A stretch of DNA of 64,000 nucleotides from Rana temporaria (Eukaryota; Chordata; Amphibia; Anura; Ranidae): positions 162,100,101-162,164,100 of the forward strand of contig NC_053494.1 in NCBI RefSeq assembly GCF_905171775.1. Reading direction: 5' to 3'. Below, piece after piece: positions 1 through 11,650 of the stretch. Both the position numbers and the translations under genes were made by a program. Positions within the stretch are counted from its first letter, which is position 1, and every line of letters starts with the position of its first letter. Below the pieces are notes generated by a model. That model was given only the letters and a program-made list of their open reading frames with translations. It had not been told where the DNA came from and did not search any database.

Positions 1-60
1 TTAATCAGCATGACATAAAAGAGAAGGTCAGTAGAGTGAGTTTGCTGGTATTGAATTTGG

Positions 61-432
61 GCTCTTTCACACGGGCGAACCGTTCACGTCCGCCTGCCAG
101 TTTTTTAGGCGGACCTGAACAGGCGCTCCGTGCTTCTCTATAAAGCCACGGATGTCAACGGTGACATGCCCGCTGACATTCGACCCCCTCCAATCCGCCA
201 AAGTATGACAGAGGAAAACCCTATTTTCTATCCGTCTGGTGGATCGGGTGACAACGAACTCTACGGTCCATTGTCACCCAATCCCCTATAGGGGAGAGCG
301 GTGCTCTAACAGGTCGGTCCCTGCACATTGTGCAGAGACAGACCTGTCATCTGCCGGCTCAGCGGGGATCAACAGAGCGATGCCCGCTGAGCAAAGCGGA
401 GCCCAAAAATGGTCTGCCCCATGTGAAAGAGC
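61..432. mobile_element. MITE with GCTCTTTCACA ends
   Basis: The left end GCTCTTTCACACGGGCGAAC is mirrored at 412-432, which reads GCTCTTTCACATGGGGC on the other strand. The body is GC-rich and has no coding capacity; the apparent reading frames across 239-568 come from palindromes. This is a non-autonomous DNA transposon of unassigned superfamily. No clean target duplication was found. Confidence 0.6.
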
Positions 433-434
433 TG

Positions 435-542
435 TATACATGAGCGGAGCAGGCAGGATGAGTCCCAGCACTGTCCATACAAGAAGGCAGCTTCTTGTAC
501 GGACAGTGCTGGGACTCATCCTGCCAGCTCTGCTCATGTATA
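435..542. repeat. Near-perfect hairpin (about 52-bp arms)
   Basis: The arm TATACATGAGC...GTCC.TACAAGAAG is followed by a 4-base loop (gcag) and then its reverse complement, with one unpaired base near the outer end. It directly abuts the preceding MITE and may be its internal or partner palindrome. A transcript across it would fold into a long hairpin. Confidence 0.7.
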
Positions 543-880
543 TAGTCTGGATCACTACAATGGATTAAACGACAACTTTGATGGAAGAAGGAACATGAGT
601 TTTGGTTGGGTACTTATACTGGTGATTTGCAATCTTACGCTGGATGAGATCCACTGATCTAAGGATAGAGTCTGCCTGAGCTACATTGTGGGAGTGAGAC
701 TTCCTATTACACGCGCATAACGATCCCCTGTCATAAGGGATCAAGGCAAGTCGGTAAGGAGCCATCATTAGTCACTGGTGGAGGATTCATCACTTTTTGT
801 TTGAACACGTTTTCTTATCAGATTGTGGATCTTGGCACAGAGCACGGGTGTACAGCATCCACGGATATAGCATTTATGGA
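543..880. other. No recognisable feature
   Basis: Unique-looking sequence without a convincing open frame, repeat end or RNA motif. Confidence 0.5.
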
Positions 881-1615
881 CTACATTCAGGTAGCCCTGC
901 GTAATTTAGTGTGGGCGTAACGCCGATACGTTACGCCGCCGTAAATTAGGGCGCAAGTTCCGTATTCATAAAGAACTTGCGCCCTAAGTTACGGCGGCGT
1001 AACGTATGTGGGCCGGCGTAAGCCCGCCTAATTCAAATGGGGATGATGTGGGCTTTTTTCTATTTAAATTATTGTTGACCCCGCGTATTTTACGTTTTTT
1101 ACGAACGACGCATGCGCCGTTCGTGAAAAAATCCCAGTGTGCATGCTCGAAATTCCGCCGTAAATCGTCATTGCTTTTGACGTGAACGTAAATTACGTCC
1201 AGCCCTATTCGCAAACGACTTACGCAAACAACGTAAAAAATTCAAAATTCGACGCGGGAACGACGTCCATACTTAACATTGCGTATGCCTCATAGAAGCA
1301 GGAGCAACGTTATGCCGGAAAAGCCTTACACAAACAACGTAAAAAAATTCTGCCGGGCGCACGTACGTTTGTGAATCGGTGTATCTAGGTCATTTGCATA
1401 TTCTACGCCGAAAACGAAGAAAGCGCCACCTAGCGGCCAGCATAAATATGCACCCTAAGATACGACGGCGTAAGAGACTTACGCCAGTCGGATCTTAGCC
1501 TAATTTCGGCGTATCTTGCTTTCTGAATACAGAAAGAAGATACGCCAGCGCAGCTTTGAATTTACGCGGCCTATCTATAGGTACGCCGGCGTAATTCATT
1601 GCTGAATCTAGCCCA
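881..1615. mobile_element. MITE rich in TTACGCCG, with internal hairpin
   Basis: The segment starts CTACATTCAGGTAGCCC and ends GCTGAATCTAGCCC, which are imperfect inverted ends. A hairpin occupies about 913-1010 (arms around GGGCGCAAGTTC / GAACTTGCGCCC). The phrase GGCGTAAGCCCGCCTAATTC at 1013-1034 recurs inverted at about 42303, so it is related to the GGCCCGGATTC elements annotated elsewhere. No target duplication is clear. Confidence 0.55.
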
Positions 1616-1624
1616 CAGTATTCA

Positions 1625-2095
1625 TATATACTGATTTTATGTCAAATTTGTTTTTTGCAACATATTATTTTTGACACATGTTCACTGTTTTGCGTGTGAG
1701 TTTTTTGTGGCAACTGATGTTTTCTATTGTTATTTATTTATTAATGGTGACACACTTGACACTTGACATCATAAGCCATTGGTTACATATTTATACATCA
1801 CTGATGTTGTTTCTTTGGCATTCTTAATTTGGTGATTTCTTTTTCAGTTCTCACTTGGTTAAGGGGTAGCGCGATTCTTCCTTTTTTGTTTGCTCTTGTA
1901 TCGCTTGCTTAAATGTGAATCGCAGCTCCCACATTGAATATATTGTAATTTGTGTTACGGTTTTCTTTTTCCTTCAGTACTTTTAGCGCGGTTTTTCCAT
2001 CTTTTTAATACAATATCCCCTAAGGGTCATATTTAAAACCAAATATCCAACAGGCAATAGTAATGGAAATATAAAAATGAATTTATCAGGTAACA
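1625..2095. other. A/T-rich sequence, no gene seen
   Basis: Low-complexity A/T-rich DNA. I see no coding frame, RNA gene or transposon end. Confidence 0.5.
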
Positions 2096-3806
2096 TTAAC
2101 CACTTGCCGACCCTATACTGTATATATAAGGCGACAAGGCAGCTCTCCTGTGCAAACTCATGTATCTGTATGTAATTTTTCACTTCTGGGTCTGGGGCAC
2201 ACATGCGTGCCGCTGGGGGCCCGCTCCTGCTGTGATTGGGCTCAGCGGGAGCCAATCAGCGGGTCCGGCAGACTCTATGTCTGCCAAGACCCGCTGATCG
2301 TTCCCGAGAGAAGCATAACAGCAGTTTGCCAGTGTAAATGAGGCAGATCACTGTTCTGTGAGAAGGGAAGGTAGTGATCCTATGTTTCTTCTAAGCAGGA
2401 ACATGGATCTCTGCCTTCTCACAATACAAGCACCCCCCCATACAGTTAGCAAGCACTCCCTAGGAACACATTTAAGCCTTTGATCGTCCCTGATGTTAAC
2501 TCTTTCCCTGCCAGTGTCATTAGTACAGTGACAGTGCACATTTTTAGCACTGATCACTGTATTAGTGTCACTGGTCCCCAAAAAAGTGTCAAAAATGTCA
2601 CTTATTGTTCAATTTGTCAGCCGCAATATCACAGTCATTGATCATCGCTATTACTAGTATAAAATAAATAAATAAAAATTCCATAAAAATATCCCAGAGT
2701 TTGTAGACACTATGGCCCGGATTCACAAAGCACTTGCGCCGACGTATCTCCAGATACGCAGTGTAAGTGCAAATATGCGCCGTCGTATCTGTGCGCTATA
2801 CCCACAAACTAAGATATGCCTATGAACAGGCTTAATTCTGCCGACGTAACTTGCCTACGCCGGCGTAGAGTGGGCGCACATTTACGCTGGCCGCATGGTG
2901 GCTCTGCCATTGATTAGCCATTCAAATATGCAAAAGAGGAAAATACAGAGATTCACGAACCTGCGCCCGCCCAACGCAGGCTACGAGAGGGGTGCGTAAG
3001 TTGTAAGTCCGGCGTAAAGTTAAGCCCCATAAAGGAGGTGTAGCTCAGCAGCAGACATGTAAAGGTCTGCATCAGGGAACAGAAGCCGGCGGTTTTGACG
3101 TAGTTTACGTTGAAAGTGTGTCTGGATGGACATAGATTACGTTCATGGCGTAGACAGTGATCCGGCGAATCTTAGGTAGTTGTTCCGACGTGGTTATGAG
3201 CATGCGCACAGGGATGCGTCCACGACACGACGCATGCGCAGTTCGTTCAACATACTTGTCTGGCTCTCAAACCATCATTTGCATGGGGTCACGCCTCATT
3301 TGCATGGCTTTGCATGGCTCACGCCCACTTCCACCTACGCCGACTTACGCCTTCGAAACCCAGCGCAATTTAGGCAGCATTGGCTTTGTGAATTCCATGC
3401 TTGCCTCTCTGCGCTGCATCGGCGTAGCGAACAGGAGATACGCTACGGCGGCATAAATGTGCACCGCTGTCTGTGAATCCGGGCCTATAACTTTTGCACA
3501 AACCAAAAGTCAAATCAATATACGCTTATTGGGATTTTTTTTACTAAAAATATGTTGCAGAATTCATATTGACCTAAATTGATAAAGACATTTATTTTTA
3601 TTTTTTTATTGGATGTGTTTAGATTTTTTTCTAAATTGTCTGCCTTTGTTTATAGCGCAAAATATAAAAACCACAGAGGTGATCAAATACCACCAAAAGA
3701 AAGCTCTATTTGTGGAAAAAAGGACATACATTTGGGTACAGTGTCACACGTGCAATTGCCAGTTAAAATAATGCAGTACCGTAAATCTTCCAGCTACTTT
3801 GGTTAA
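2096..3806. mobile_element. TTAA-flanked DNA element (TTAACCACTTGCC family), interrupted
   Basis: The left end is TTAACCACTTGCCGACC and the right end, inverted, is TTAACCAAAGTAG, so the element sits between TTAA sites, as for piggyBac or Kolobok-type insertions. Internal phrases such as CACTGGTCCCCAAAAA and AACTTTTGCACAAACC recur in other copies at 17.5-18.2, 39.3-43.8 and 55.4-56.0 kb, so this is a high-copy family. It is split at 2714-3485 by another transposon. No transposase is encoded. Superfamily assignment is inference. Confidence 0.65.
2714..3485. mobile_element. GGCCCGGATTCAC DNA transposon nested in the TTAA element
   Basis: Inverted ends GGCCCGGATTCACA lie at both termini of this 772-bp segment, flanked by TAT at 2711-2713 and 3486-3488. 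Removing the element plus one TAT rejoins a phrase close to the one read inverted at about 17755 (GATAACTTTT). A related copy at 41770 has AGT on both sides, supporting a 3-bp target duplication. Non-autonomous; 3-bp duplications suggest PIF/Harbinger-like, not proven. Confidence 0.7.
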
Positions 3807-3979
3807 ACAGATCAATATACTGTACAAGACAAATGTGAGAACGTGAATGTTAAACCATACCATTTAAGTTCTTTATCTGACCTTAATTTTTATACTTCCA
3901 ATACTATTGGCTATTGGGTATTTGGTTTTAAATATTGTATTGATATCTGATTAATTGGCAGATGTCCTTATGTTTTTAC

Positions 3980-4025
3980 AGCCCTGATGAAGGGGGTGCT
4001 CTTGGACCCCCAACATGTGTTGGCT
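3980..4025 (+). ncRNA. Hammerhead ribozyme-like motif 1
   Basis: Read 5' to 3': arm AGCC, core CTGATGA (3984-3990), a stem II hairpin GGGGGT/ACCCCC, a degraded GAAA position (CAACA), then TGTGTT and the pairing arm GGCT. Stem I (AGCC/GGCT) and stem II pair fully. The GAAA and ACGCGT positions look decayed by CpG loss, so self-cleavage is unlikely now. A TTTAATAGAATT stretch follows about 30 bases downstream. Confidence 0.5.
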
Positions 4026-4415
4026 ACTTTCTTGGTTTGTCCCCCTGATTTTTAATAGAATTAAGTTGTATCTGGACCTCTAAGCAGTGGTGTGTCGGTT
4101 CAATTTCCATTTTTTTTTACATCACTCTACAAGCCAAATTTAATGTGGAAATCCTCTGGGGTGTAGAAGCTCTCGCGCTCAGGAACCAGATCATTTACAT
4201 AACTACTTTAAGATACGGTTGCACAACCAGTGAGGTCACCCTAATGGTCCAGCACTATCCTTCCTCTTTCCATAATTCTTTTTTACAAAATGACTGCAGT
4301 TAGTTCCTCTCACTGAACAATTAAATAAATGGTTAATATTGAACCTGTACGTGCCTGTGCCCAGCCATGCCCTTCTGCCGACGCATATCGGCGTGAAGGG
4401 TTCCTCAAGTGGTTA

Positions 4416-4678
4416 AGGCTGGGTTCACAGATGCTGTGGGCGTGGTTCACAGCATGGCGTCCCTGTTTACAGATTCCGTTGCGTATCAGGTCCAAATTTC
4501 TGCCTGAATTCACACCTGAATTGGAACCAAAGACAAAACAGGACCCTTTTTAAATGCGGACTGTGGCTGCCCTGGAGCTGTGTGAACCAGCTCCATTGAG
4601 AGCTGGTCACACTCTTCGGTCATGTGAATTGGATGCGGGGAAAGCCACATCCAATTCACATATGTGTGAACCTGGTCT
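4416..4678. mobile_element. TA-flanked MITE, AGGCTGGGTTCAC ends
   Basis: Inverted ends AGGCTGGGTTCACAG and AGACCAGGTTCACAC are flanked by TA on each side (4414-4415 and 4679-4680), the signature of Tc1/mariner-type insertion. The 263-bp body is non-coding. The preceding 4340-4415 ends in AAGTGGTTAA and may be a remnant of the TTAACCACTT family. Confidence 0.65.
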
Positions 4679-4681
4679 TAC

Positions 4682-5588
4682 GTTTTTAAAATTATATGTT
4701 ATATTATTTATGTCTTATTTCTATAAAACCATTTTTTAAGAAACATGTAATAAAGATCAAGTTCATGCTTCTGTGTTTAACTTAGTGCTGAATTTCCTAA
4801 GAGAGATCAGCACTAGCTCTGCAGTTGTTGGTCAATCTTGCAAACTGAATATCTAGCTAGCACCATATCTACAGGAGAGTAGTAGGGTCTGTGTTCTTAA
4901 TACGAGTCATTTTGTTATTTTTTGTTACTGTATGTGAGATTCTGACATTCTGGTATGTATTTACAAGCCTACAGCCAACCAACCACCTGGTTAAAAAGAT
5001 TCACACTGTCCAATCTCCACCTGCTGCATGAAAAGAGCAAATGTGATATATATTCTATATGAAAAGTACACATTTATTTAGGTAAAACATAATGAAAAAA
5101 ATATATCTTAAATTGCCTTTGAATTAAATAAATAAAGAAAATAAAAGGATAACGATTTTCCCTTTAACATGCTATTTCGCACATATCAAGCAACAATATA
5201 AAAAACATATTTATTACATGATAGTATGATTTACAACCAGTATTTATTCTGCATTATAGAAAGTCAAATTTTGCAGACTCTTTGGTTCTCTTTTTCAGGA
5301 CTACTTTAGGAAAGAAATTACAATTATACAATTATACTGTCAGCTTGATGTCGTTAACAAAAAACAACAGCCACTGTTTTTTGGCTAAATAATGCATTGT
5401 CTTTATAACCTTTTTTTAAATGGTAAGAACACATATTGTACATTATTATCGTACTGTTGATAGGCAAAAAGTAATAGTCATTTAGCATTATTGCTTAAGG
5501 TGAAATTTTTTAATAAACTGATGAATGAACAATTTGTCTTTATATTAGAGCACACGCTGATGTTAATATTGTTAATCAAAATCTACTC
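4682..5588. other. A/T-rich DNA, no gene seen
   Basis: Strongly A/T-rich sequence without recognisable coding frame, RNA gene or transposon end. Confidence 0.5.
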
Positions 5589-5589
5589 C

Positions 5590-5820
5590 AAATACCCAAA
5601 GCCAGATACAAGTCCAAGGGGGGATGAAGATTTGCGCTTCAGGGCCCCAGACTATGGAACGCTTTACCAACCAGCATTGGGTTGGAGGAGAATCACTTGA
5701 CCTTTAGGAGAAAGATCAAAACCCATCTCTTTTGAGTTCAAAGGAGAAATGGACAAACGAGCGCCCAGAGGCGATTTAGTTCGCATGTGCAGCGCTATAT
5801 ACGTTTTTCACTCACTTACT
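5590..5820 (+). pseudogene. LINE 3' end fragment (L2/Rex-like RT C-terminus)
   Basis: Translation across frames gives DLRFRAP, then LWNALPTS, then LTFRRKIKTHLF, the usual C-terminal end of L2/Rex/CR1-type LINE ORF2 (FxxxAPxLWNxLP...FKxxLKTxLF). Frameshifts separate the pieces. The sequence ends in TTTTTCACTCACTTACTC, consistent with a short tandem 3' tail of an L2-like LINE. It is a 5'-truncated dead copy. Confidence 0.65.
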
Positions 5821-7960
5821 CAATATACATATGCACGAGAGAAGACCATTTTCAGTCTCTGAATATAACACAGGAGAAAGTGAATTAAAGCAGTATTAAA
5901 GTCAAATCTTGAAAAAACGCTGACAGGCAGGATTTTTATAACAGAAGAGACCCTAGTTGTCTCTTCAGTGGCCCGACTATTCAAGTGGCCGAAGAGACAG
6001 AACCCAAAACAAAGACCGGGCAAAGATGGAAGCACCCAGGACCAATTAGAGCAGTGACAGTGCAGCACTGGAGGGCTCCGCAGTCACCTGTGCCATAATG
6101 GACTAGTATGTAGGCTGTATACTGTATACTGGCCCTTTATGGCATAATACTGCAGGGGGGCAATATTTCAACATTTTTCTTGCAGAGTTTACTAATGCTA
6201 AATTAAGACAGGAAAGTCAACACCAAAGGATGGTCAAGAGGAGCAGGTGATACTACTTATGCTGCAGTTTGGGAGTAAGGTTGACCCCAGTCCAGGGGTG
6301 ACTATTATAATAATGTCAATGATGATGATAGCATATATGACAAAGTAACTGTGGCATCAAGCAGGTAAGTATTGCATGCAGCATACTTGTCTGTTTTCAG
6401 ACAGACATACAGTATATACATGGATATTACACTGTAGCACAAATTTTAGACCAGGCTAAAAATGCTAAATGGAAATAAAAAAAAACTTAGGGAAAAACAA
6501 ATTTGTATTATTAAAAATATGCATGACAACTTCAAGCAGGTTCAATATCTAGTGATTCGCAGAATCTTAGTAAGTGTTTTCAGGCCTGAAAGGCATACTG
6601 TTTTAAAACTTTACTGTTTTGTGCCAGATCAGTGACTCAATGTCTAGTGAAGCCATGACTAGACTGAGAGCACCAGCGCCTATACAAGCCAGTATTGGTA
6701 GTTTACATAATTCTGTGCTCACAGGTTCATATGAATAAGTATCCTTTATAATCACAAGCCCACACTATAGGTTACAGCCTCTGGTGTATTAGGCACACAA
6801 TTTTCTACTTTTCTCCATCAAGACAATTCTATTTATGATGTCAACACTCTGAGCTGGTGAGGAAAATTTACATCTGTTTCTAATTCCCTTTTACCATTGA
6901 TTAGTAACATGTTAGTGATACGTTTCACAATCACAAGTAGAAAAAGTGACTTTGGAAAATATCTGCAAGACAGCTAATAGAGCCTGACGTGCATTGCCTT
7001 AAAGTTCATTCACAAATGTATCTCTTTAGTAATTTTTACAATCTTTCTGACAAGGGTTTTTTTTTTGGCAGCTTTATCTAGGTGTTTCTATTTAGGGGTG
7101 GAGGCTGTGAGCATGCCTTGTATTTTCATGCAAGGTCCACTTAAACAGCCTGTCCTTGCATTGCAGACCTGCTGTTTTTATCTTTCAGGCAGTTGGATGG
7201 CAGCACTTCCTCTTCAGATGACTGGTCCCCCTTGTCTACTTTTTGAACTAGGAAGAATGCCAATGCAGAGTGGCAATCAGTAGCCAGCCCCACTTGTTCC
7301 TACTCCCCTTCTGTTCAGTTCTCTATCCCTCTGCAAACCTTTCCAGGTTATGGGAGACATGGTTTTACAACACCTTTCCAGACACGTATTCAGCATTCTG
7401 CAGATGAATAGTTTCCTCCCTCCTATTTGTGCGAGTAAGGTTAAAATGGCTCACAAAAAGGATGGTGCTTACAGGAAGGTAAACTGAAGCAATCTACTTT
7501 TTCCATGGGATCCTCATTTATTCCACCTAAAGGACTGGGTAGTGTTTCACTGCAGCCTCCATGTAATAAAATCATCCAACAAGTGACTGTTGGATCCAGC
7601 CAAACAGATACTTTCATAGCTACCAGATATTTATAGAACTGTTGATTGTGTAGAAATATGGAGACTGTTATGGACTATCTAGTACTGTGGTTTGGGGCTT
7701 AGAGAGAGTTCTCAGATGGTTGCATGAGTCGAAAGATTAATTAATATGGAATAGTAGTAGTATATTTTCACAGGTTCAGATTTAGGGTTTTAAAGTAGAT
7801 CGGAATAATAATATATACATGAATTTAAAGAGGAGCTCAAGGCTCCCCCTCAAAAAAGTAGAAGTCAACAGCTACAAATTCTTACCTGTCCAGGCATCCA
7901 GCGGTGTCTTTATCCAAGCCGATTCTTCAATCGGCTATCAGGTGCTGGTGCTGCCATCTT
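5821..7960. other. No gene seen; possible conserved block 6540-7020
   Basis: No convincing exon. The part around 6540-7020 is of even composition, non-repetitive and lacks MITE ends, so it could be single-copy regulatory or intronic DNA. That is only an impression from composition. Confidence 0.35.
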
Positions 7961-8577
7961 GACTAAGGCCCCATTCACACCTAGGCGTTTTTACGCCTGA
8001 AGCGCACTGCTCACAAACGCCAGAGGGGAGAATTAACATTATTCCCTATGGTGACTGTTCACACCTGAACGCCTGAACGCCCAAACGCCTGTCGCGCGAA
8101 GCTCAAACAAGTCCCGGACCTTTTTTTGTCGCGCGAATCGAGCGACAGAGGCGTTTGAGCGTTTTTTTTTCCCCATAGAAAGTAATGGGAAACGCGCGTA
8201 TTGAGCGTATCGCGCGACAACAGGCGTTTGCTATGGGCGTTTCGTCGCTTTAATCAATAGAACTTGTCGCCCATGCAGAAGATTAAAAAAAATCTACCAA
8301 CATAGCAACAAGTGATGAAAAGATGATAATTTTTCCTATTGGCTAAAATAAGAAACGCCGAAGTACAAAAACGTCGCACGACGCTGTATGCAAACGCACA
8401 AATAAGCATGAATACGCGCGAAAAAAAACGCCCGAAAAAACGACCGAACGCCCTACGCTCAGGTGTGAATGCAGCCTTAGGGAAACTGGCAGTGTTCAAG
8501 GGAAACTGTTTCTCCAATTGGCTATCGGGTGCTGATGTCTCCAATTTGACTAAGGCAAACTGGCAGTTTTCTACTGG
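7926..8577. repeat. Local tandem duplication (about 70-bp unit) split by a MITE
   Basis: The phrase TCGGCTATCAGGTGCTG...TTGACTAAGG before the MITE and GAAACTGGCAG after it are repeated intact at about 8512-8570 as TTGGCTATCGGGTGCTG...TTGACTAAGGCAAACTGGCAG. The second unit therefore shows the uninterrupted target of the MITE at 7966. Confidence 0.65.
7966..8477. mobile_element. TA-flanked MITE, AGGCCCCATTCACACC ends
   Basis: The ends AGGCCCCATTCACACCTAGG and, inverted, AGGCTGCATTCACACCTGAG are flanked by TA at 7964-7965 and 8478-8479. The interior is rich in GGCGTTT and CGCGCGA and is non-coding. The neighbouring duplicated unit preserves a near-empty site, which supports TA as the target. 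Confidence 0.7.
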
Positions 8578-9490
8578 TCATGCATAAAGCATGCTGTTCT
8601 TTGTAAATGGACCACAGTCTGCCGGGAAGGAGGGGGGCTGAAGCAGCAGCAAACTGAAACGGAATTTGGAGCAGGTACCTGTCAAATCCAGGTACCTGCT
8701 CCCCCTCAAAATGTGCCAACTGTGGCAGTGAAGGGGGGGAGGCAGGCAAGTCGAGATTCCCCCTTTGGGTGGTGCTCTGCTTTAAATGCCAGAGCAGCCC
8801 GATGCAGAATTTCAATAGTACAGTAAACATTAGGGCCATCTAATGGGTAGGCTGCATGAACTGACTCAGTTTAAATGTATACATTTAATTTTTGACTGAA
8901 GAGTACCTGTTAAAAATCAGCCTTCCTCAAACAAATCAGTAAAAAATATATCAGACAGCTCAAAGCTCAAATTAAACTAAAATCACATCTAACAGAAAGT
9001 TCAAGAGTGTAAAATTCAGGAGCCGAAGGGTGTCGCAGACTGACACACCAACAGGGAGAGAGAGAAATCCTTAATGGTGAAAAGGGTGCTTGAAAACAAT
9101 CACTTGTGCAAACACTTCAGGGCTTTCCGCCACCAGGAGTACAGGCCGATCACCTCAATGAATGGACCCCTGAATCAACAGGAAGGTCACTCGAGCAATC
9201 CCCTAACAGGGGTAATGGTAAAGTTGAGAGGGTAGTCTTCATATATGGTCCTTCACGCAATCTCCTCATTAGTTCAGTAACCCAAAGGCGCACTCTTAGA
9301 CATATGTGTATTTATGTAAAGTTCAAAAGGAAATACATAGTACATAATACATATGTTTAAAAAACATGAATTTATTAAATAAAATGACTACTCACAGAAA
9401 CGGCACTGAGTCGCAGTGCTTAGAAAACAGTCAGGTAATATAAACATGGAACCAGCTAGGTGGCTGTCCTGACATCACAAGGACCCCCAC
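8481..9490. other. No gene seen
   Basis: Apart from the duplicated unit to 8577, I see no coding sequence or transposon end. A small inverted pair (GCAGGTACCTG around 8670-8700) is too short to interpret. Confidence 0.4.
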
Positions 9491-9499
9491 ACGCGTATC

Positions 9500-9540
9500 G
9501 TCCGCTGAGGAAGTCCTTACCCACGGATGATACGTGTGCA
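9500..9540 (+). ncRNA. Hammerhead-like motif 2 (degraded)
   Basis: CTGAGGA (9505-9511) is followed by a weak hairpin TCC/GGA and then GATACGTGTGC where GAAACGCGT would be expected. The surrounding arms CACACGCGTATC and GATACGTGTG also pair with each other, forming a larger hairpin, so the fold is ambiguous. Included because its layout matches the other loci. Confidence 0.35.
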
Positions 9541-9759
9541 GGGGGCCTTGTGATGTCAGATGTGATTTTAGTTTAATTTGAGTGCTGCACTGCTTTTTTT
9601 TAAATTCCTCAAACAAATGTTTCAATTATAGAAGGGGTGTTTGGCTGAATCACCTTCTAACAATCTTTTTGTAGATTTTGGTGACAAGAATTTCCCACTG
9701 CAGGTCATTCCTATTGTCACTTACAATGCAGTCTCACTACTTCTGTTGCATTCTCTGTA

Positions 9760-10175
9760 AGGCCGCATACACACGATCGGTCCATTCGATAAGAACGGTC
9801 CGAAGGACCATTCTCATTGGTTAACCGATGAACCTGACTGATGGTCGGTCGCGCCTACACACCATTGGTTAAAAAAACGATCGTGTCAGAACTCGGTGAC
9901 GTAAAACACAATGACGTGCTGAAAAAAACGAAGTTCAATGCTTCCAAGCATGCGTCGACTTGATTCTGAGCATGCGCGGGTTTTTAACCGATGCTTTTGC
10001 ATACTAACGATCGGTTTTGACCTATCGGTTAGGCGTCCATCGGTTCAATTTTAAAGCAAGTTCTCATTTTTTTGACTGAAGGTTAAAGAACCTATGGGGC
10101 CTACACACGATCGGTTTGGACTGATGAAAACGGTCCTTCAGACTGTTCTCCTCTGGCAATCCTATCGTGTGTAAA
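9760..10175. mobile_element. MITE, GGCCGCATACACACGATCGG family, right end decayed
   Basis: The left end AGGCCGCATACACACGATCG follows a TA. The right side ends CCTATCGTGTGTAAAAT, an eroded inverse. Internal phrases such as GCATGCGTCGACTTGATTC recur in the copies at 14260, 24437 and 57901. Non-coding Tc1/mariner-type MITE by its TA target. Confidence 0.65.
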
Positions 10176-10179
10176 ATAA

Positions 10180-11598
10180 ATTAAATCACACAAGATAGAG
10201 GCTCCCTTGTGGCACCAAGTGGGCACGCCCAAATCTCAGTCACAGAACTCTCACCACTGGAGCCCCCATGAGAAACCAACTGTTACCTTATTCCACCAGC
10301 ACCTACTGAATTCTGAAATACCAGTTACCAGTGAGCAGATCCTTTAACTTTATGTTAGCACTCAATCTCACTCCGAAGACAAAACAGCTTTTATGCTGCA
10401 CTGAACATATTTTTTGAAATGTTTTCTAACATCTATATCTACAGCAGCTAAATAAAAACTATAACTATTATGGAATATTATTCTACTACAGACTTCAAAA
10501 GAAAATAAATGTTTTCAAAGGGTTTAATGTAATGATAGAACACACCATCACCAAACACAAAATTAAACTGACCTTTTAAAAACATTTCCATTTATCGATT
10601 TCATCTGACTTTTTTCCTCCGAAAGAATGTTCAGCTAGCCGGTGAAAATACCACCTCTAAACAGCGCCAACAAACAATTTTTATTTGCCTGTGTGTCAAG
10701 ATAAAAAGATTGAATAAGCTTCAGCTAAGTGAAAAAAAATGAGAGGGGTAGAAGAAGGCTATTCTGGTCCATTTTCCAAGGCAAAGGAAAACAAGAGCTT
10801 CTTATTAAAGTACGTTTTAGGAACTTGACATGACGCCTCTAGTCAGACGTAAATAATGACAGACGGAAACTATCATGAGAGCTCTGAAGCTTCAGCTTGC
10901 GTCCATCATTTTGCTTCTAATCTTGCATACCTAGCAGCCTTCAGCTCTGTGGACTGAGAGATCATTTAAAAAGCAAATTCTAATGATTCTGCCCACTGTA
11001 ACAGTCAGTTGGATTGGCATCAACTTTGCACGCGTCAGGCGAGAGCAACAACACAGTGGTTGACTCAAGCTTGCAGGGATTTGCATTATACTTTATCATA
11101 CACTCTTACTTTGTGTCGACATAGTATGCTTCAGTGATGAGAAGATAAAATGTTCATTTTTTTTTTTTGCTATAGTATTTGCTTTACACAATCCTTTCAA
11201 CATTCTGACCTCAAACATTTGATGTAAGCTAAGTTACTGTGCTGTCCCAGGCATTCACAAAATGGTTTTCTTTCAAATCAACACGGATCTGTATAATGAA
11301 TGTAGAATGACAGAGCAATTTTGCAGAAGTAGCTTGAAAAAAGAGATTTTGCTGTTAAATAGATTCTGTTAGCTAAGACCTGTATAAAACAAATCACATG
11401 TTTATTTGTTAAGGCAGTAACTTTCTTGAACATCTCTATGGGGAAGTGATATGTAATAACATAACCGTATTATTACTTAACAAATGTAACTGTAGCTTTT
11501 TTAAGTTCAATTAAGGTACAAGGGTGATTACAAAGAGAAACACAATAGAGGAGATTTGCTAAAACTGGTGCACACAGAATCTGGTGCTGCCTTTCTTC
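10180..11598. other. Gene-free stretch with CNE-like block 10560-11100
   Basis: No exon recognised. The interval 10560-11100 is non-repetitive, mixed in composition and free of palindromes, the texture typical of conserved vertebrate non-coding elements. This is inference from appearance only. Confidence 0.35.
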
Positions 11599-11599
11599 A

Positions 11600-11650
11600 C
11601 CCCACGCTGATGAAGTCCCGTCCATAGGGACGTAACGTCGTACGAGGGGA
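11600..11650 (+). ncRNA. Hammerhead ribozyme-like motif 3
   Basis: CTGATGA (11607-11613) is followed by stem II GTCCC/GGGAC with loop GTCCATA, then GTAAC in place of GAAAC, then a short stem III region and GTA as a possible cleavage triplet. The outer arms CCCCACG and CGAGGGG pair with one mismatch. One core base (GAAA to GTAA) argues against activity. An AATAAA lies downstream at 11783-11788. Confidence 0.55.

Noticed and set aside
6905..6940. Possible further hammerhead motif on the minus strand (GTGAAACGTATCAC)
   Set aside because: GAAAC and pairing arms are present but no CTGANGA-like box or stem II lies at the right distance.
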